Source of the DNA: Massilia sp. H-1
GTDB lineage: Bacteria; Pseudomonadota; Gammaproteobacteria; Burkholderiales; Burkholderiaceae_D
Length of the DNA stretch: 64,000 nt
Reading direction: 5' to 3'
Assembly (NCBI GenBank): GCA_024703915.1
Contig: CP087969.1
Coordinates: 930,001-994,000 of the forward strand
Shown here piece after piece: positions 18,189 to 28,998 of this stretch (position 1 is its first letter; each line of letters starts with the position of its first letter). The notes under the pieces were generated by a model, which was not told the origin of the DNA, did not search any database, and saw only the letters and a list, made by a program, of their open reading frames with translations. Position numbers and translations under genes: made by a program.

Positions 18189-20277
18189 TTATTTTCCGCG
18201 CACCTGGAAGCGCGTGCGCGCCCTCACCTGCCCGCCCGGCCCGACCAGCGCCAGTTCATGCGCGCCGTGCACCGGCTGCCACGCATAATCCTGCGCCATG
18301 CGCACCCCAGCGCCTGGCCGTCCAGGCGCCACTCCAGTCCCTTGCCCGCCTGCGCGAAATACCACCCGCTCCACCGCGTCGGGGATGTCGGGATCGATGG
18401 CGAGGATGCTGGCCTGGCCCGGATAAAGAATCATGCGCGCCCGCTCGGCCCATCGGCACCAGGGTGATCAACGGCGTCTGCGTGCCGCGCATGAACCACT
18501 CGGCGCGCGGCGCTTCCACCTCCGGTTCGAAGGCCAGCTGCTGGCGCACCACAGCCGTGGCAGCTCCGGCGCACGCGAAGGCTGCTTGCGGTGCAGGTAG
18601 TCGACCACGTCGCGCCAGACCGGCGCCGCACCGGTCACGCCGGACACGTCCCACATCGGCTTGCCGTCGAAATTGCCGACCCAGACCGCCACCGTGTAGC
18701 GGTCGGTGTAGCCCACGCACCAGTTGTCGCGCATGTCCTTGCTGGTGCCGGTCTTGACCGCGCTCCAGAAGGTGGTCGCCAGCTCGTTCTTGAGGCCGAA
18801 GGTCACGCTGCGCGCGGCGCGGTCGGACAGCATGTCGCCGATGATGAAGCTGGCCCCGGCATCGAGCACCCGCTGCCCCGTCTCCGGCGCGCGGGCGTGA
18901 GCGTGACGCTGCCGTGCAAGCCGCCGTTGGCGAGCGTGCGGTAGGCATTGGCCAGCGCCAGCAGCGACACTTCGGCCGATCCCAGCGCCAGCGACGGTCC
19001 GTAGAAATCGGCTTAGCTGGTCAAGACTGTCGAAGCCGAGCGCGTGCAGGCGGTCGTAGAAGCGGTCTTGCCCGGTCAGCAGCAAGGTCCGCACGGCCGG
19101 AATGTTGAGCGAGCCTAAGCCAGGCTGGTACGCGCGTGGCGATGCCGCGGAACTGGCGGTCGTAATTCTGGGGCACGTACAGGCCGGACGCGGTGGACAC
19201 GTCGAGCGGCGAATCGTCCATCAGCGAGGCGGCGGTAAGCAGGCGCCGTTCGATCGCCAGCTCATACAGGAAGGGCTTGAGCGTGGAACCGGCCTGGCGC
19301 AGCGCCAGCACACCGTCGACATCGCTGTCGCTTCGGCGTTGGCCACGTAGGCCACGATCTCGCCGCTGGCATTGTCGATGGCGACCAGCGCGCCGTCGTT
19401 CACGTTGCGTTCGCCCAGCGCCGCCAGATGCTGGCGCAGCGCGCCTTGCGCAAACTGCTGCAAGGCGCCGTCGAGCGTGCTGCGCACCTGCTGCGATGGC
19501 CGCTTGAGCAGGCGCTGCGCGACCTGCGGCGCCGCTTGCAGCGCTCCGCTCGCGGCCGGGCGCATCAGGGCCTTGGCGACTTCCCATTCGATGTCGCGGC
19601 AGGCGGCGGGAATATGCAGCTCCGCGCCCAGCGCGCAGGCGCGCCGCGCCAGGACATTGCGCGCCGCGCCCGGTCCGCGCAGCAGGCTGGCCAGGATCAC
19701 CGATTCGGCCTGGTTCAAGCCCGATGGCGACTTGCCGAACAGCGCGCGAGGGCCGCGCCCACGCCTTCGATCTCGCCCCGGAACGGCGCCAGGTTCAGAT
19801 ACGCTTCCATGATCTGGGCCTTGCTCCAGCTTAGCTTCCAGCTCGCGCGCGCGCGCCCCTGATCCCACTTCTGGCCCCAGGTGCGCCCATGCCGGCATGG
19901 CGCGCCGCAGCCTGGCGTCCAGCAGGCCTAGCCAGCTGCATGGTGATGGTCGAGGCGCCGCGCGCCGAACCGTGAAACAGATTGTCCCAGGCGGCCCGCC
20001 CCATCGCCCGCAGGTCCACGCCGCTGTGGCTGGCGAAGCGCTGGTCTTCGGCCTGAATCACGGCCGCGCCAAGGGCGGGCGAGATGTCGGCCAGCGCGAC
20101 CCACGGCAGGCGCCGCACCGCCATGTCGATCCGCAGCGTTTGCAGCGGCGCGCCGTCGCGGTCGAGCAGCACCGATTCGGAGCTGCGGTAAGCCGCCCTC
20201 ACCTCGGCCGGTGTGGGCGCCGCCACCGCCTGCAGCAGCGCGGCGCCCAGCAGGGCCGCTAAAGCCGCTCGCTTCAT
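18189..20277 (-). CDS. pbpC: Penicillin-binding protein 1C
   Basis: This bifunctional periplasmic peptidoglycan synthase begins MKRAALAALLGAALLQAVAA. The glycosyltransferase domain shows VIQAEDQRFASHSGVD (catalytic Glu), GASTITMQLAGLL and, after correction at 19829-19835, WSKAQIMEAYLNLAPFRGE. The transpeptidase domain has the SxxK motif in QAGSTLKPFLYELA, AGSLNIPAVR and KTGTSKDMRDNWCVGYTDR. The C-terminal PBP1C domain ends ARTRFQVRGK. Lesions at 19011, 19113, 19829 and 19926 resolve to GCCGGC; other breaks occur near 18430, 18560, 18890 and 19330. The start overlaps the alpha-2-macroglobulin stop by ATGA, the classical pairing of these genes. Confidence 0.9.
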
Positions 20278-23200
20278 GGGCCGACGTCCAGCGGCGCGTT
20301 CGGCAATTCGCCCATCATCTCGGGACTGTACATGGCCTCCACGTGCGTGGCGGGCAGGCTGAAACGGCCCGAATTATTCAGGCGCACCGTGTACTCGACG
20401 CTCCATTTGCCCTTGGGGACAAAGCGGAAGTAGGAACGGAAGACTTCGAAGGTGCGCTCTTCGAAGGCGGGCCACACCCAGCTTGGCGCCGCGCTCATCA
20501 TGGTGGCGATGCGCGAGTCGCCGCCCAGGCCATTGCCAAGGATCGAGGCGCTGGCCGGAATCGGATCGTCGACCACGACCCAGCTCATGTCGGTCTGCGC
20601 TTCCAGATCGAGGTGCACGCGGTAGACGTCGCCGCGCGACCACTTGCCCGCCGCCTTCTGCTGGACCGGCGTGACGGTGCGCGCAATGCGGAAGCCGCTC
20701 GACACCGGCGCCTTGAGCGCGATGGCGGCCGTGCTTTGCACCGTCACCCACGGCTTGCCGCTGCTTAGGCGTGGGTGATGGCCAGTTCCTGGGCCCCGCT
20801 TTGCCACGGCATCGACTGCGACGGCGCCTTGGCGCCGTTCCAGGCGGCGTCCTTGCTGACGCCGCCCAGCCGCACGGTGCTGGTGCCGCCGACCGCTTCA
20901 TTCTCGAATTTTTTGGAGAACTTCTCGATCGCCAGCACGCCCCAGGCATTGGCGACCGTCGTGTTCCAGTGGCCTTGCTTCATCCGCCCCATCGCGCCGC
21001 GCGCCAGGCGGCCCATGTCCTTCTGCCAGTCCGGCTGGTCGAGCACGGCCAGCATCAGGCGGTTGGCGTTGACGTCGGGCGAAGCCATCAGCCACCACCA
21101 GTAATCGCTCGCTTCGGTCGAGAAGGTCATCGCGGTTCCCTGCAGGTTCAGGCGCGCGTGCAGGATCTGCCCGGCCTGCGCCAGCCTGGCGTCGCGCCCC
21201 GGCAAGGCGGGACTGCGCTGCAGGATCAGGTACCAGTCGATGACGGCCGATGTCGGCCACAGATTCAGTTCGATCGCGAACGATTCGATCGAGGCGGCCG
21301 CCACCGGCCGCGTGCGACACAGCGCCGCCAGCGCCGCCACCTTGCGTACCGCAACGTCGGCCGTGGGCAGATCCGAATAGCGCATTACCCGTCCTTCGAC
21401 AAAGGCCAGCAGGCTTAGCCTCCATTTTCTCGCGCGGACGCAGGAATTTCATGTAGCTTGCTTCGTCACCCACCGCCAGCACATAGGCGGTCAGAACGTC
21501 GCTGCCCTGGCCGGGTGTCAGGGAAGTAGCGCAGCAGGCCGTCACCGTCCATGTACTGGCCGATGCGCGCCATGTGCGCCTTCCACATTTTCTGGTCGCG
21601 CAGGGCGACCGCGCGCGAGGTGTTCTGTTCGAAGCAGGTGTAGGGGTAGCGCGACATGTACTCGCGCACGCCCGGCAGGTCGTCGCCCAGGCGCGCATTG
21701 AAGTGCGCCAGAATGCCGCCGCGCCCCGGCAGCGTCCCCGCATGGCGCCTGCACTTTCATCGTCTGCGGCTGATCGAGCTGCAGCAGCGTGGCCTGGATC
21801 GTGCGCACCGGCGTGGCCGTGGCCACCTTCTGGCTGACGGTCATCTTGTCGCTCACCGCCACGCCTACCGGGTCGAAGGCGTTGGCGTCGAGCTGCCACG
21901 ACAGGCTGCTGGCCGCGAGCGGCACCTGGAAGTCCCATCCCAGCTCCTGCGCCTGGCCGGCGCCGAGCGTGACCGACTGGCGCGCCAGCGCGCGCCTTGC
22001 CGCCGTCGGCCGCCACGGCCGCTCCGACATCGACCTTCAGTTCGGCGGCTGACGCGTTGCGCAGCGTGATGCCAAGCGCGCAGGCGGTCACCTTCGCACA
22101 CCAGCAGCCAAGCAAGCCGGACATCAGCATCAGGTCCTGGGAACTGCGAATGACGGCCTGCCCGGTGCCGAACAAATCGGGACCGGCGCTGGCAACGGCG
22201 ACGATCCGGAACGAGGTCAGCGAATCATTGAGCGGCATCTGGACCCGCGCTTCGCCGTTCGCGTCGAGCGTGACTTTCGCTTTCCAGTACAGCAGTGTTT
22301 CGAACAGTTCGCGGCCACCGCCCTTGCCGCCGCCACCGCCGTGCGGGAAGGCCTTGCGGCCGAAGTGGCGCTTGCCGATCACCTGCATCTGCGCGGTCGA
22401 GGTTTCCACCTGCAGGCTGCGGGTGCCCATCATCGCTTCGAGCAGGTTCCAGCTGGTGTTGGGCATCAGTTCGAGCAAGCCTTCGTCGACGGCGGCCAGC
22501 GCGACCTCGGCAGCCACAGCAGCGGCGAGCCGTTCGCGCGTCACCTTGACCGCCACCGAAGCCTGCTCGCGCACCTTGTACTGCGGCTTGTCGCTGCTCA
22601 CCTGCACCTTGAGTTCATGCGCGGCCCAGCCCACCTTGATCGCGGCGATCCCCAGCTTGTAGGCCTAGGCTTGCCCAGGTCGACCAGCGCGGTCGGCTGG
22701 ATGCTTAGGCCACGCGCCCGCACACCACCAGCGCCGAGACGTACACATTCGGCGCGTAACTGCCCTTGACCGGAATGGAGAAGGTCGGCGTCTTGCCGGA
22801 GAGCTGATGGATGTAGGTCTCGAGTATGCCTTCGCGTTCCACCGTCACCAGCGCGGTCGCTTCACGGAACGGCGAGCGGACCTGGAAAGTGGCTTGCTCG
22901 CCCGGTGCGTAGAGCTTCTTCCCGGGCAGCAGATCGATGCGGTCGTTGTCGCTGGCGGTGAACCACCAGTCGCCGCTGCTTACCCACCCAGACGTCGTGG
23001 TGGCTGACGGCCGGACGGCCGCCGTCGTCAACGGCCTTGGCGCGCAAAATCAGGTTGCCGTCAGTAGGCATGGCTTGACGTCGCAGAACAGCAAGCCCTT
23101 GGCGTCGGTCTTGCCCTCGCAGGCCAGGCCGCGCCGTTTGACTTCGCTGCCATTTTCGTAGGCGTAGAAGCCGCCCAGCAGGCAGCCATGGGTGCGAGTA

Positions 23201-25921
23201 ATTAATACGCTGGAAGAAGTCGACCGACACCTGGGTGCTTATGGGCATGGCTTGCCGCTCACGTCCAGCACCACGACCTGGAACTTGAGCGCGTCCTTGC
23301 TCATGACCCACTCGTCCGGGTTAATGCCGATCACGTAGCGCGACGGCCACAGGGGAATGCGGGTCGATGCGGTCATGGTTTCGCCGTTGGCGTCCGCGTA
23401 CGACATCTCGGCCACCAGGTCGCGCGGATGTTCGCTCGCGGCCACCGGGTCGAGGGCCACGCGCGCCGCCCGCCTTGTCCAGCGTGACCGGGCGCTGGCG
23501 CACCGGCGCATCGGCAACCGGGGCGCCGGCGCCCTCCTCGTCGCAGCATTCGTCGTCCCATTCGTTGTAGCCGTCCCCCTTTTCGACGCCTTCCTTCACG
23601 TCGCCGGTGGTGAAGCTGAAGCCCTCGTAGCCGCTGAACGACACGCCGCGCGGCTGCACCACGGTCCGGACCTTGACCGGGGCGAACGCCGCCCCGCCGC
23701 CCGACAGATAACTCAGTTGCAGGTCCAGATCGACCTTGGCCTCGCCCACCACGGCGGCCTTGGGCCCGGCCAGCAAGGCGCGCATGGTCGGCACCCGGAA
23801 CTGCTCGACGTGGAACGAACCCGCCACGGTCTGGCCGATCATGACGCGGTAGGTGCCCTGCCTGGCCGTGGCCGGGATCTTCCATTCGTTTTCGGCGGTG
23901 CCGTCGGCATTCCACGCCAGGGTGATGGGGAAGGTTTCGTCGCTGCCCTGGTGCACCAGTTCGGCCTTGGCCGGGGGCTGCGCCAGCGCGATCCCGTTCG
24001 AGGTATGGCGCCGGGCTGGAAGTGCTTCATGTGCACCGTCTCAGCCTACCCGCAGCAAGGTGCGGTCGAACACGGTCGTGAGAATCCGGTTGTCGCTCTC
24101 GCCCCGCCCCATCGGCAGGTTGAAGCGCCAGCTCTCGATCCCGGACTGCCAGCTTGACAGCGTGAACGTGAAGTCTTCGCCGCTGCGCGCCGTGATGAAG
24201 TAGTCGCGGCTGCGGCAGGCGGAACGGGGCAGCGCCCGGGGAATCCGGGCCACGCCATTGCGGTCGGTGGTGCCGCTCCACAGCGGCTCCTTGCCGCAGG
24301 CGAAAATCGCCACCTGGGCGCCTAGCCACCGGCTTGCCCTTGTCGAGCGAAGTCACCCACACCAGCGACGATTCGGCGCCCAGCTTGAAGTGGGCCACCA
24401 TATTGGTGACCAGGGCGCCGCTGTTGACGAAGGCGCGCCCGTCCTTCGTGTCGAACAGGGCCGCGCCCAGTTTCCGGACTCTCCAGCTCCACCACGTAAA
24501 AGCCCGGCTTGGGCATCGGGATGCCGATGACCTCGAACGCGGCGGCGCCGTTTGCGCGCGGCAGCTGAACTTCTCCACGCTGCCCGGCGCCGCGCCCTTG
24601 AGAATGGATTTGGCCAGGCTGTCGTTCTGCTGCTGGTGGAAGCTGCCGTGCGCGTGGCCGAGCGTGGCGAGCCACTTGAACACCTGGGCATCATGCTCCG
24701 GCCCCGGCGCCACGCGCAGCATGGCGCCCGCAATGCCGCCGCTGCCAGCCACCGGCGCCTCGACATTGCGTACCGTGACCGGCAGCATGCGCTCGCCCTG
24801 CGCCTCGATCATGCCGAAGCGGGCCGGGAACTTGACCAGCGGCGGCTGTTCGTCGGTCTTCACGGCCAGCGGGAACTGGGACTGGTTGACCAGCGGTAGA
24901 AGGCGTCGTCCCTGACCGGTCCGGGCAGGATCACCTTGAACTGGGTCTGCTCGGGCAGCGGACCGTTGAAGCGGATCGACGACACGAAGTCCTGCTGCGC
25001 CTCGTCCTTGTCGATGTCGGCGCGCCAGACCTTGCCGTCGGCAGCCGGCCAGCGTGATTGCCGCCGCCGTCTTTTTGCCACCGGCGCGCTGAACGAGAGC
25101 CGCATCGGCAGGAAGGGAATGCATTGCGAATTGGCGCCCACCCGGTCGCAGCTGAACGTGGCGGTGAAGTCGGGACGGGTGCGGAAGGGCAGCTTCTGGT
25201 CTTCGCTGGTGGCCACGCCGTTCGGGGCGGCGATGCCGCGGCCCCAGACCAGCGACACCGCGCTGTCGGCGGGCAGCGTGCGTTTGCAGCGCACCACCGC
25301 GATCATGCCGGCGTGCCCTGCGACTCGGCGCTGCGCTTCAGGTGGCGCTCGACGAACTGCTTTTGCGCGGCCAGTACTTGCTCGCGCTCGGCGCCCTTGA
25401 CCAGGTCCACGCCGATCCGTTCGTTGACGCCGCCCGCCTGGCACCAGGCATTGGCCAGCACGCTCGCATCCACGGCCGGTGCGTCCAGGCCCAGCACGAA
25501 GATCTGCTTCTCGTCGGCTTGCCCGCCCTCGCGCGGCGCCGAGCGGACGATCAGCCGGCCCGCCCGTGCTGAACACGAACCTGGCATCGCCCGCGAGCGG
25601 TTTGCTTAAGCCACGTCGCGCAGTTCCGGGCGCAAGGTGAAGCTGCAGCGCACCGCCGTCGCAGGTCGCGCTCGAAATCGTAGGACCAGTTGCTGCCGTC
25701 GATCCAGCGGCCCTTGCCCTTCTCCGCGCAGTCGATGGTAAACGGGTCGGACAGGCGCAGGTCGCCGAACGGGACCATCTGGGCGCTGAACCGCGCCGTC
25801 GCCTGGCGCACCTGCTTGACCGTGCCTTGCGGCGTGAACGACGCGACCCGGGTCTGTCCGACGGCCGCGCTGCAAGAATACAAAGGGAAATCACACTGAT
25901 CAAACGGGGGATGGCGCGCAT
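20274..25921 (-). CDS. Bacterial alpha-2-macroglobulin (YfhM-type), thioester form
   Basis: This very large periplasmic protein (about 1,870 residues) is thought to trap invading proteases. The export signal is MRAIPRLISVISLCILAA. Macroglobulin-domain blocks follow, for example RILTTVFDRTLLRVGETVHM, ARQGTYRVMIGQTVAGSFHV, IDLLPGKKLYAPGEQATFQV and WAAHELKVQVSSDKPQYKVR. The bait/MG7 region contains LLYWKAKVTLDANGEARVQ. The thioester motif is present as YPYTCFEQNTSRAVAL (Cys-Phe-Glu-Gln). The C-terminus ends NAPLDVGP. Many frame breaks occur; at least six resolve to GCCGGC (20763, 21413, 22663, 22703, 24320, 25604). Coupling to pbpC suggests repair of the wall when a protease has entered the periplasm. 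Confidence 0.87.
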
Positions 25922-26070
25922 CGCGGCTCCGGCAATGAAAGGATACGATTAGTTTTGCAATTTTGGCCATGCAAGTCAACAATCTTGCACAAATTACAGC
26001 AGGGCGCCGCCCTCGCCTGCGCGGCGCGATATTTGCCTATAGAATGCAACGTCCCCCTGACGAGGCATCC

Positions 26071-27482
26071 ATGACATTCAATCCCCAGCTCCTCCTGAAC
26101 ATCGCCATCGCCGTCGCGGCCTGCTATCTGCTGTACCGCATGCAAGCGGCCCATCAGTCGTTCACCCGGCGCGTGTTCGCGGCGCTCGGCCTGGGGGTGG
26201 CACTGGGGGCCGTGTTCCAGTTTGCCTACGGCGCTTAGCTCGGCTACCGTGACCACGACCAATGCCTACCTCGGCATCGTCGGCACCGGCTACGTCAGTC
26301 TGCTGCAAATGATCGTCATCCCGCTGATCATGGTGTCGATCATCGCGGCCATCCTCAAACTCAAGGACGCCAGTTCGCTGGGCAGCATCAGCGCGCTGAC
26401 GATCGGCATGCTGATGCTCACGACCGTGATCGCGGCCTAAGCATCGGGATCGCGATGGCCAAGCTGTTCGGCCTGTCGGCGGCCAACCTGACCTCGACCG
26501 CGGTGGAAGTGGCGCGCGGCCAGGTCATCGAGGGCAAGCTGGCGGCGGCGCAGGCGATTTCGCTGCCCTCCATGCTGCTCAGCTTCATCCCGGCCAATCC
26601 CTTCCTCGACATGACGGGCGCACGCAGCACGTCCACCATCGCGGTGGTGCTGTTCTCGATTTTCATCGGCGTGGCGGCGATCGGCATCGCCGACAAGGAG
26701 GCCGCGCTGTTCGCCTCCTTCCACCACTTCATCAAGGTCGCGCAGGCGATCGTGATGCGCATGGTCGCGCTGGTGCTGCGCCTGACGCCGTTCGGCGTGT
26801 TCGCCCTCATGACCCAGGTCGTGGCCAGCTCCAGCCTGCACAGCATCCTGAACCTGATCAGCTTCGTGCTGGCCTCGTACAGCGCCTGATATTGATGTTC
26901 TGCGTGCACCTGCTGTTCATCAGCGGGGCTTAAGCCTGAACGCGGCACGCTACGCGCGCAAGATCGCGCCGGTACTGCTGTTCGCGTTCACCTCGCGCAC
27001 CAGCGCGGGCGCCATTCCGATGTCGGTGCAAACCCAGGTCGGACGCCTCGGCACCGCGCCCGGGATCGCCAATTTCGCCGCCTCGTTCGGCGCCGTGATG
27101 GGCCAGAACGGCTGCAGCTTAAGCATTTATCCGGCCATGCTGGCCGTGATGATCGCGCCGACCGTGGGCATCGATCCGATGAGCTGGAGCTTCATCATCC
27201 AACTGCTGGCCATCATCGTGGTCGGCTCGGTGGGCGTGGCGGGCGTGGGCGGCGGGGCGACCTTTGCCGCGCTGATCACGCTGTCGGCCATGAATCTGCC
27301 GGTCGCGCTGGCCGGTCTGCTGATCTCGGTCGAGCCGCTGATCGACATGGGCCGCACCGCGCTCAATGTGAGCGGGTCCATCACCATTCGGCACCGTCAC
27401 CAGCCGCCTGCTGGGCCAGACCGACATGGCCACCTTCGCGCAGGACGCCGAGATCGTGGCGGACGCCAGCGGCGCAGTCTGA
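26071..27482 (+). CDS. tcyP: L-cystine:proton/sodium symporter TcyP-like
   Basis: This inner-membrane carrier belongs to the dicarboxylate/amino acid:cation symporter family and matches my memory of TcyP/YdjN best. Visible blocks are [92 protein letters not shown], the substrate loop [11 protein letters not shown], and [18 protein letters not shown] with [19 protein letters not shown]. Lesions at 26233, 26435 and 26928 resolve to GCCGGC; one near 27117 is length-neutral (SIYPAM should follow a small residue pair). Other breaks are near 26888 and 27390. About 465 residues. GAGG precedes the ATG by about ten bases. Confidence 0.82.
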
Positions 27483-27567
27483 GGCCGCCCCGGCGGCTAG
27501 TCCCGAGATCCCCCGAGGTCGCCAAACACGGCGCCCGCGCCAACCCCTTCATGCACACGACGTCCTG

Positions 27568-28396
27568 ATGCGTACGCCACTGCTGGCCGCATTGCTGCAG
27601 GGCTGCTGCAGCGCCACCGCGAGCGCCGCCTGCTACGAGGAACTCAAGCGCGCATTGCCCGACGGCGGCGTGGTGCTGTTCGGGGAATATCACGGCACCG
27701 CCGAGGCGCCGCGCTTGTTCGGCGACTGCGTGCGCGAGTTCGCCGCGCATGGCGAACGGCCCGCCGTCTTCTTGGAAATGATGGCGTCCGAAAGCGCGCG
27801 CCTGGACGGCTTCCTGGCGGCGCGCACCGACGAAGCGCAGCTGCTGGCCGGGGCCCAGTGGGGCGTCGAGGATGGCCGTTCGAGCCAGGCCATGCTCGAT
27901 CTGCTGCGCCTGCTGCGCCAGGAAACCGGCGCCGGTCGGGTGCGCAAGGTGACCGCCTTCGACCAGGCCGACGGCGCCCCGGCGCAAGCGCGAAAGCACG
28001 ATGGCGGCCAACTTCCTGGCCGCCTGGCCGGGCAAGGGCTACAGCCTGGTCCTGACCGGCAATCTGCACGCGCGCCTGCAGCCGGGCGTGCCCTGGGATG
28101 CCGCCTTCAAGCCGTTCGCCATGCGGGTGCAGGAAAAGACGGGCAAGCTGGTCAGCCTGGACATTCGCTATCTGGCTAAGCTCGGCCTGGTCGTGCTCAC
28201 CCAAGTGCGCGGCTGAAAGCATGTCCGCCAGCATGGGCGGCGTGCGCGGGCCCGGACGCGCCCTGCGGTAACGCTGGGCACGGACGATCCGGCCTACAGC
28301 GGCACCTTCTTTGTCGGCCAGGTGAACGCCTCGCCATGCACACAGGGCGGCCGCCCGCCAAATAACAGGGCACAGCGGGCGCAGGCCTCCACGTGA
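27568..28396 (+). CDS. Exported ChaN/EreA-like protein
   Basis: A signal peptide (MRTPLLAALLQGCCSATASA) precedes a domain opening VVLFGEYHGTAEAPRL, the GE-x-HG-x-x-E/P pattern of the haem-binding ChaN / erythromycin-esterase-like fold. Further blocks are VFLEMMASESARLDGFLAAR and AWPGKGYSLVLTGNLHARL. As printed the gene seems to end at 28216. Correcting 28175-28181 to GCCGGC instead gives YLAGSAWSCSPKCAA, and restoring one G near 28268 continues it into VTLGTDDPAYSGTFFVGQV and NASP, with a TGA at 28394. That end suits this type of protein better. A break near 27985 also occurs. Function is unknown: haem or iron handling is possible. Confidence 0.55.
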
Positions 28397-28597
28397 TGCG
28401 CTCGTTACGCTCTCTGCCCAGGAAGTTCAAGCATTTGATCTTGATCAAATTGCGCGGGCATGGAGCCTGAATTACCTCCTGGCGGTAAAAAGCCCGAACC
28501 GGCTCTACCCAACTCAGTCTAATTTTGCCTGCGCTGCCGTTTCCCGGCATCCCATCCGGGTAAAGCGGCAATTGACTGACGTGAATAAGGAGCCATC

Positions 28598-28930
28598 ATG
28601 AAAGCACTTCCCAAGGTAAGCACCCTCTTGCTGACCGCGGCCTTCCTCGCAGGCGCGCTCGGCGCCTGCAAACGCAACGACACCACCCCGGCCACCACGG
28701 GCGACACCAATGCCACCGCGCCTACCAATACCTCGGGCACCAGCGGCACGGGCGGCGCGACCGGCACCGGCAACACCAGCGGCACCAGCAACACCAGCGG
28801 CAGCAGCGGCACCAGCGGCAGCACCGGCAGCAGCGACACGTCGGGCACGACCGGCACCTCCGGCACGTCCGGCACGACCGGCACCAAGGACAGCGACACC
28901 ACCACGCCACCGAAAGACGAGCGGCGCTAG
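28598..28930 (+). CDS. Low-complexity Gly/Ser/Thr-rich lipoprotein
   Basis: The start MKALPKVSTLLLTAAFLAG and lipobox ALGACKRND mark a lipoprotein. The rest (about 85 residues) consists of repeated T-S-G-T/N-T-S-G units ending KDSDTTTPPKDERR. Such a tail should be disordered and hydrophilic, perhaps a spacer on the outer membrane. The repeats could change length by slippage. AAGGAG lies well before the ATG. A hairpin follows. Confidence 0.7.
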   Translation: MKALPKVSTLLLTAAFLAGALGACKRNDTTPATTGDTNATAPTNTSGTSGTGGATGTGNTSGTSNTSGSSGTSGSTGSSDTSGTTGTSGTSGTTGTKDSDTTTPPKDERR

Positions 28931-28938
28931 CAATAAAA

Positions 28939-28966
28939 ATGCCGCCCGGCTTGCGCGGGGCGGCAT
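28939..28966 (-). terminator. Rho-independent terminator for the RND operon
   Basis: ATGCCGCCC pairs with GGGCGGCAT around a ten-base loop. On the minus strand the hairpin is followed by TTTTTATT, so it terminates the efflux operon. On the plus strand no T tract follows. Confidence 0.78.
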
Positions 28967-28998
28967 GTTGGCTGGTGCGGCCGCTGGCCGCACCGGAC

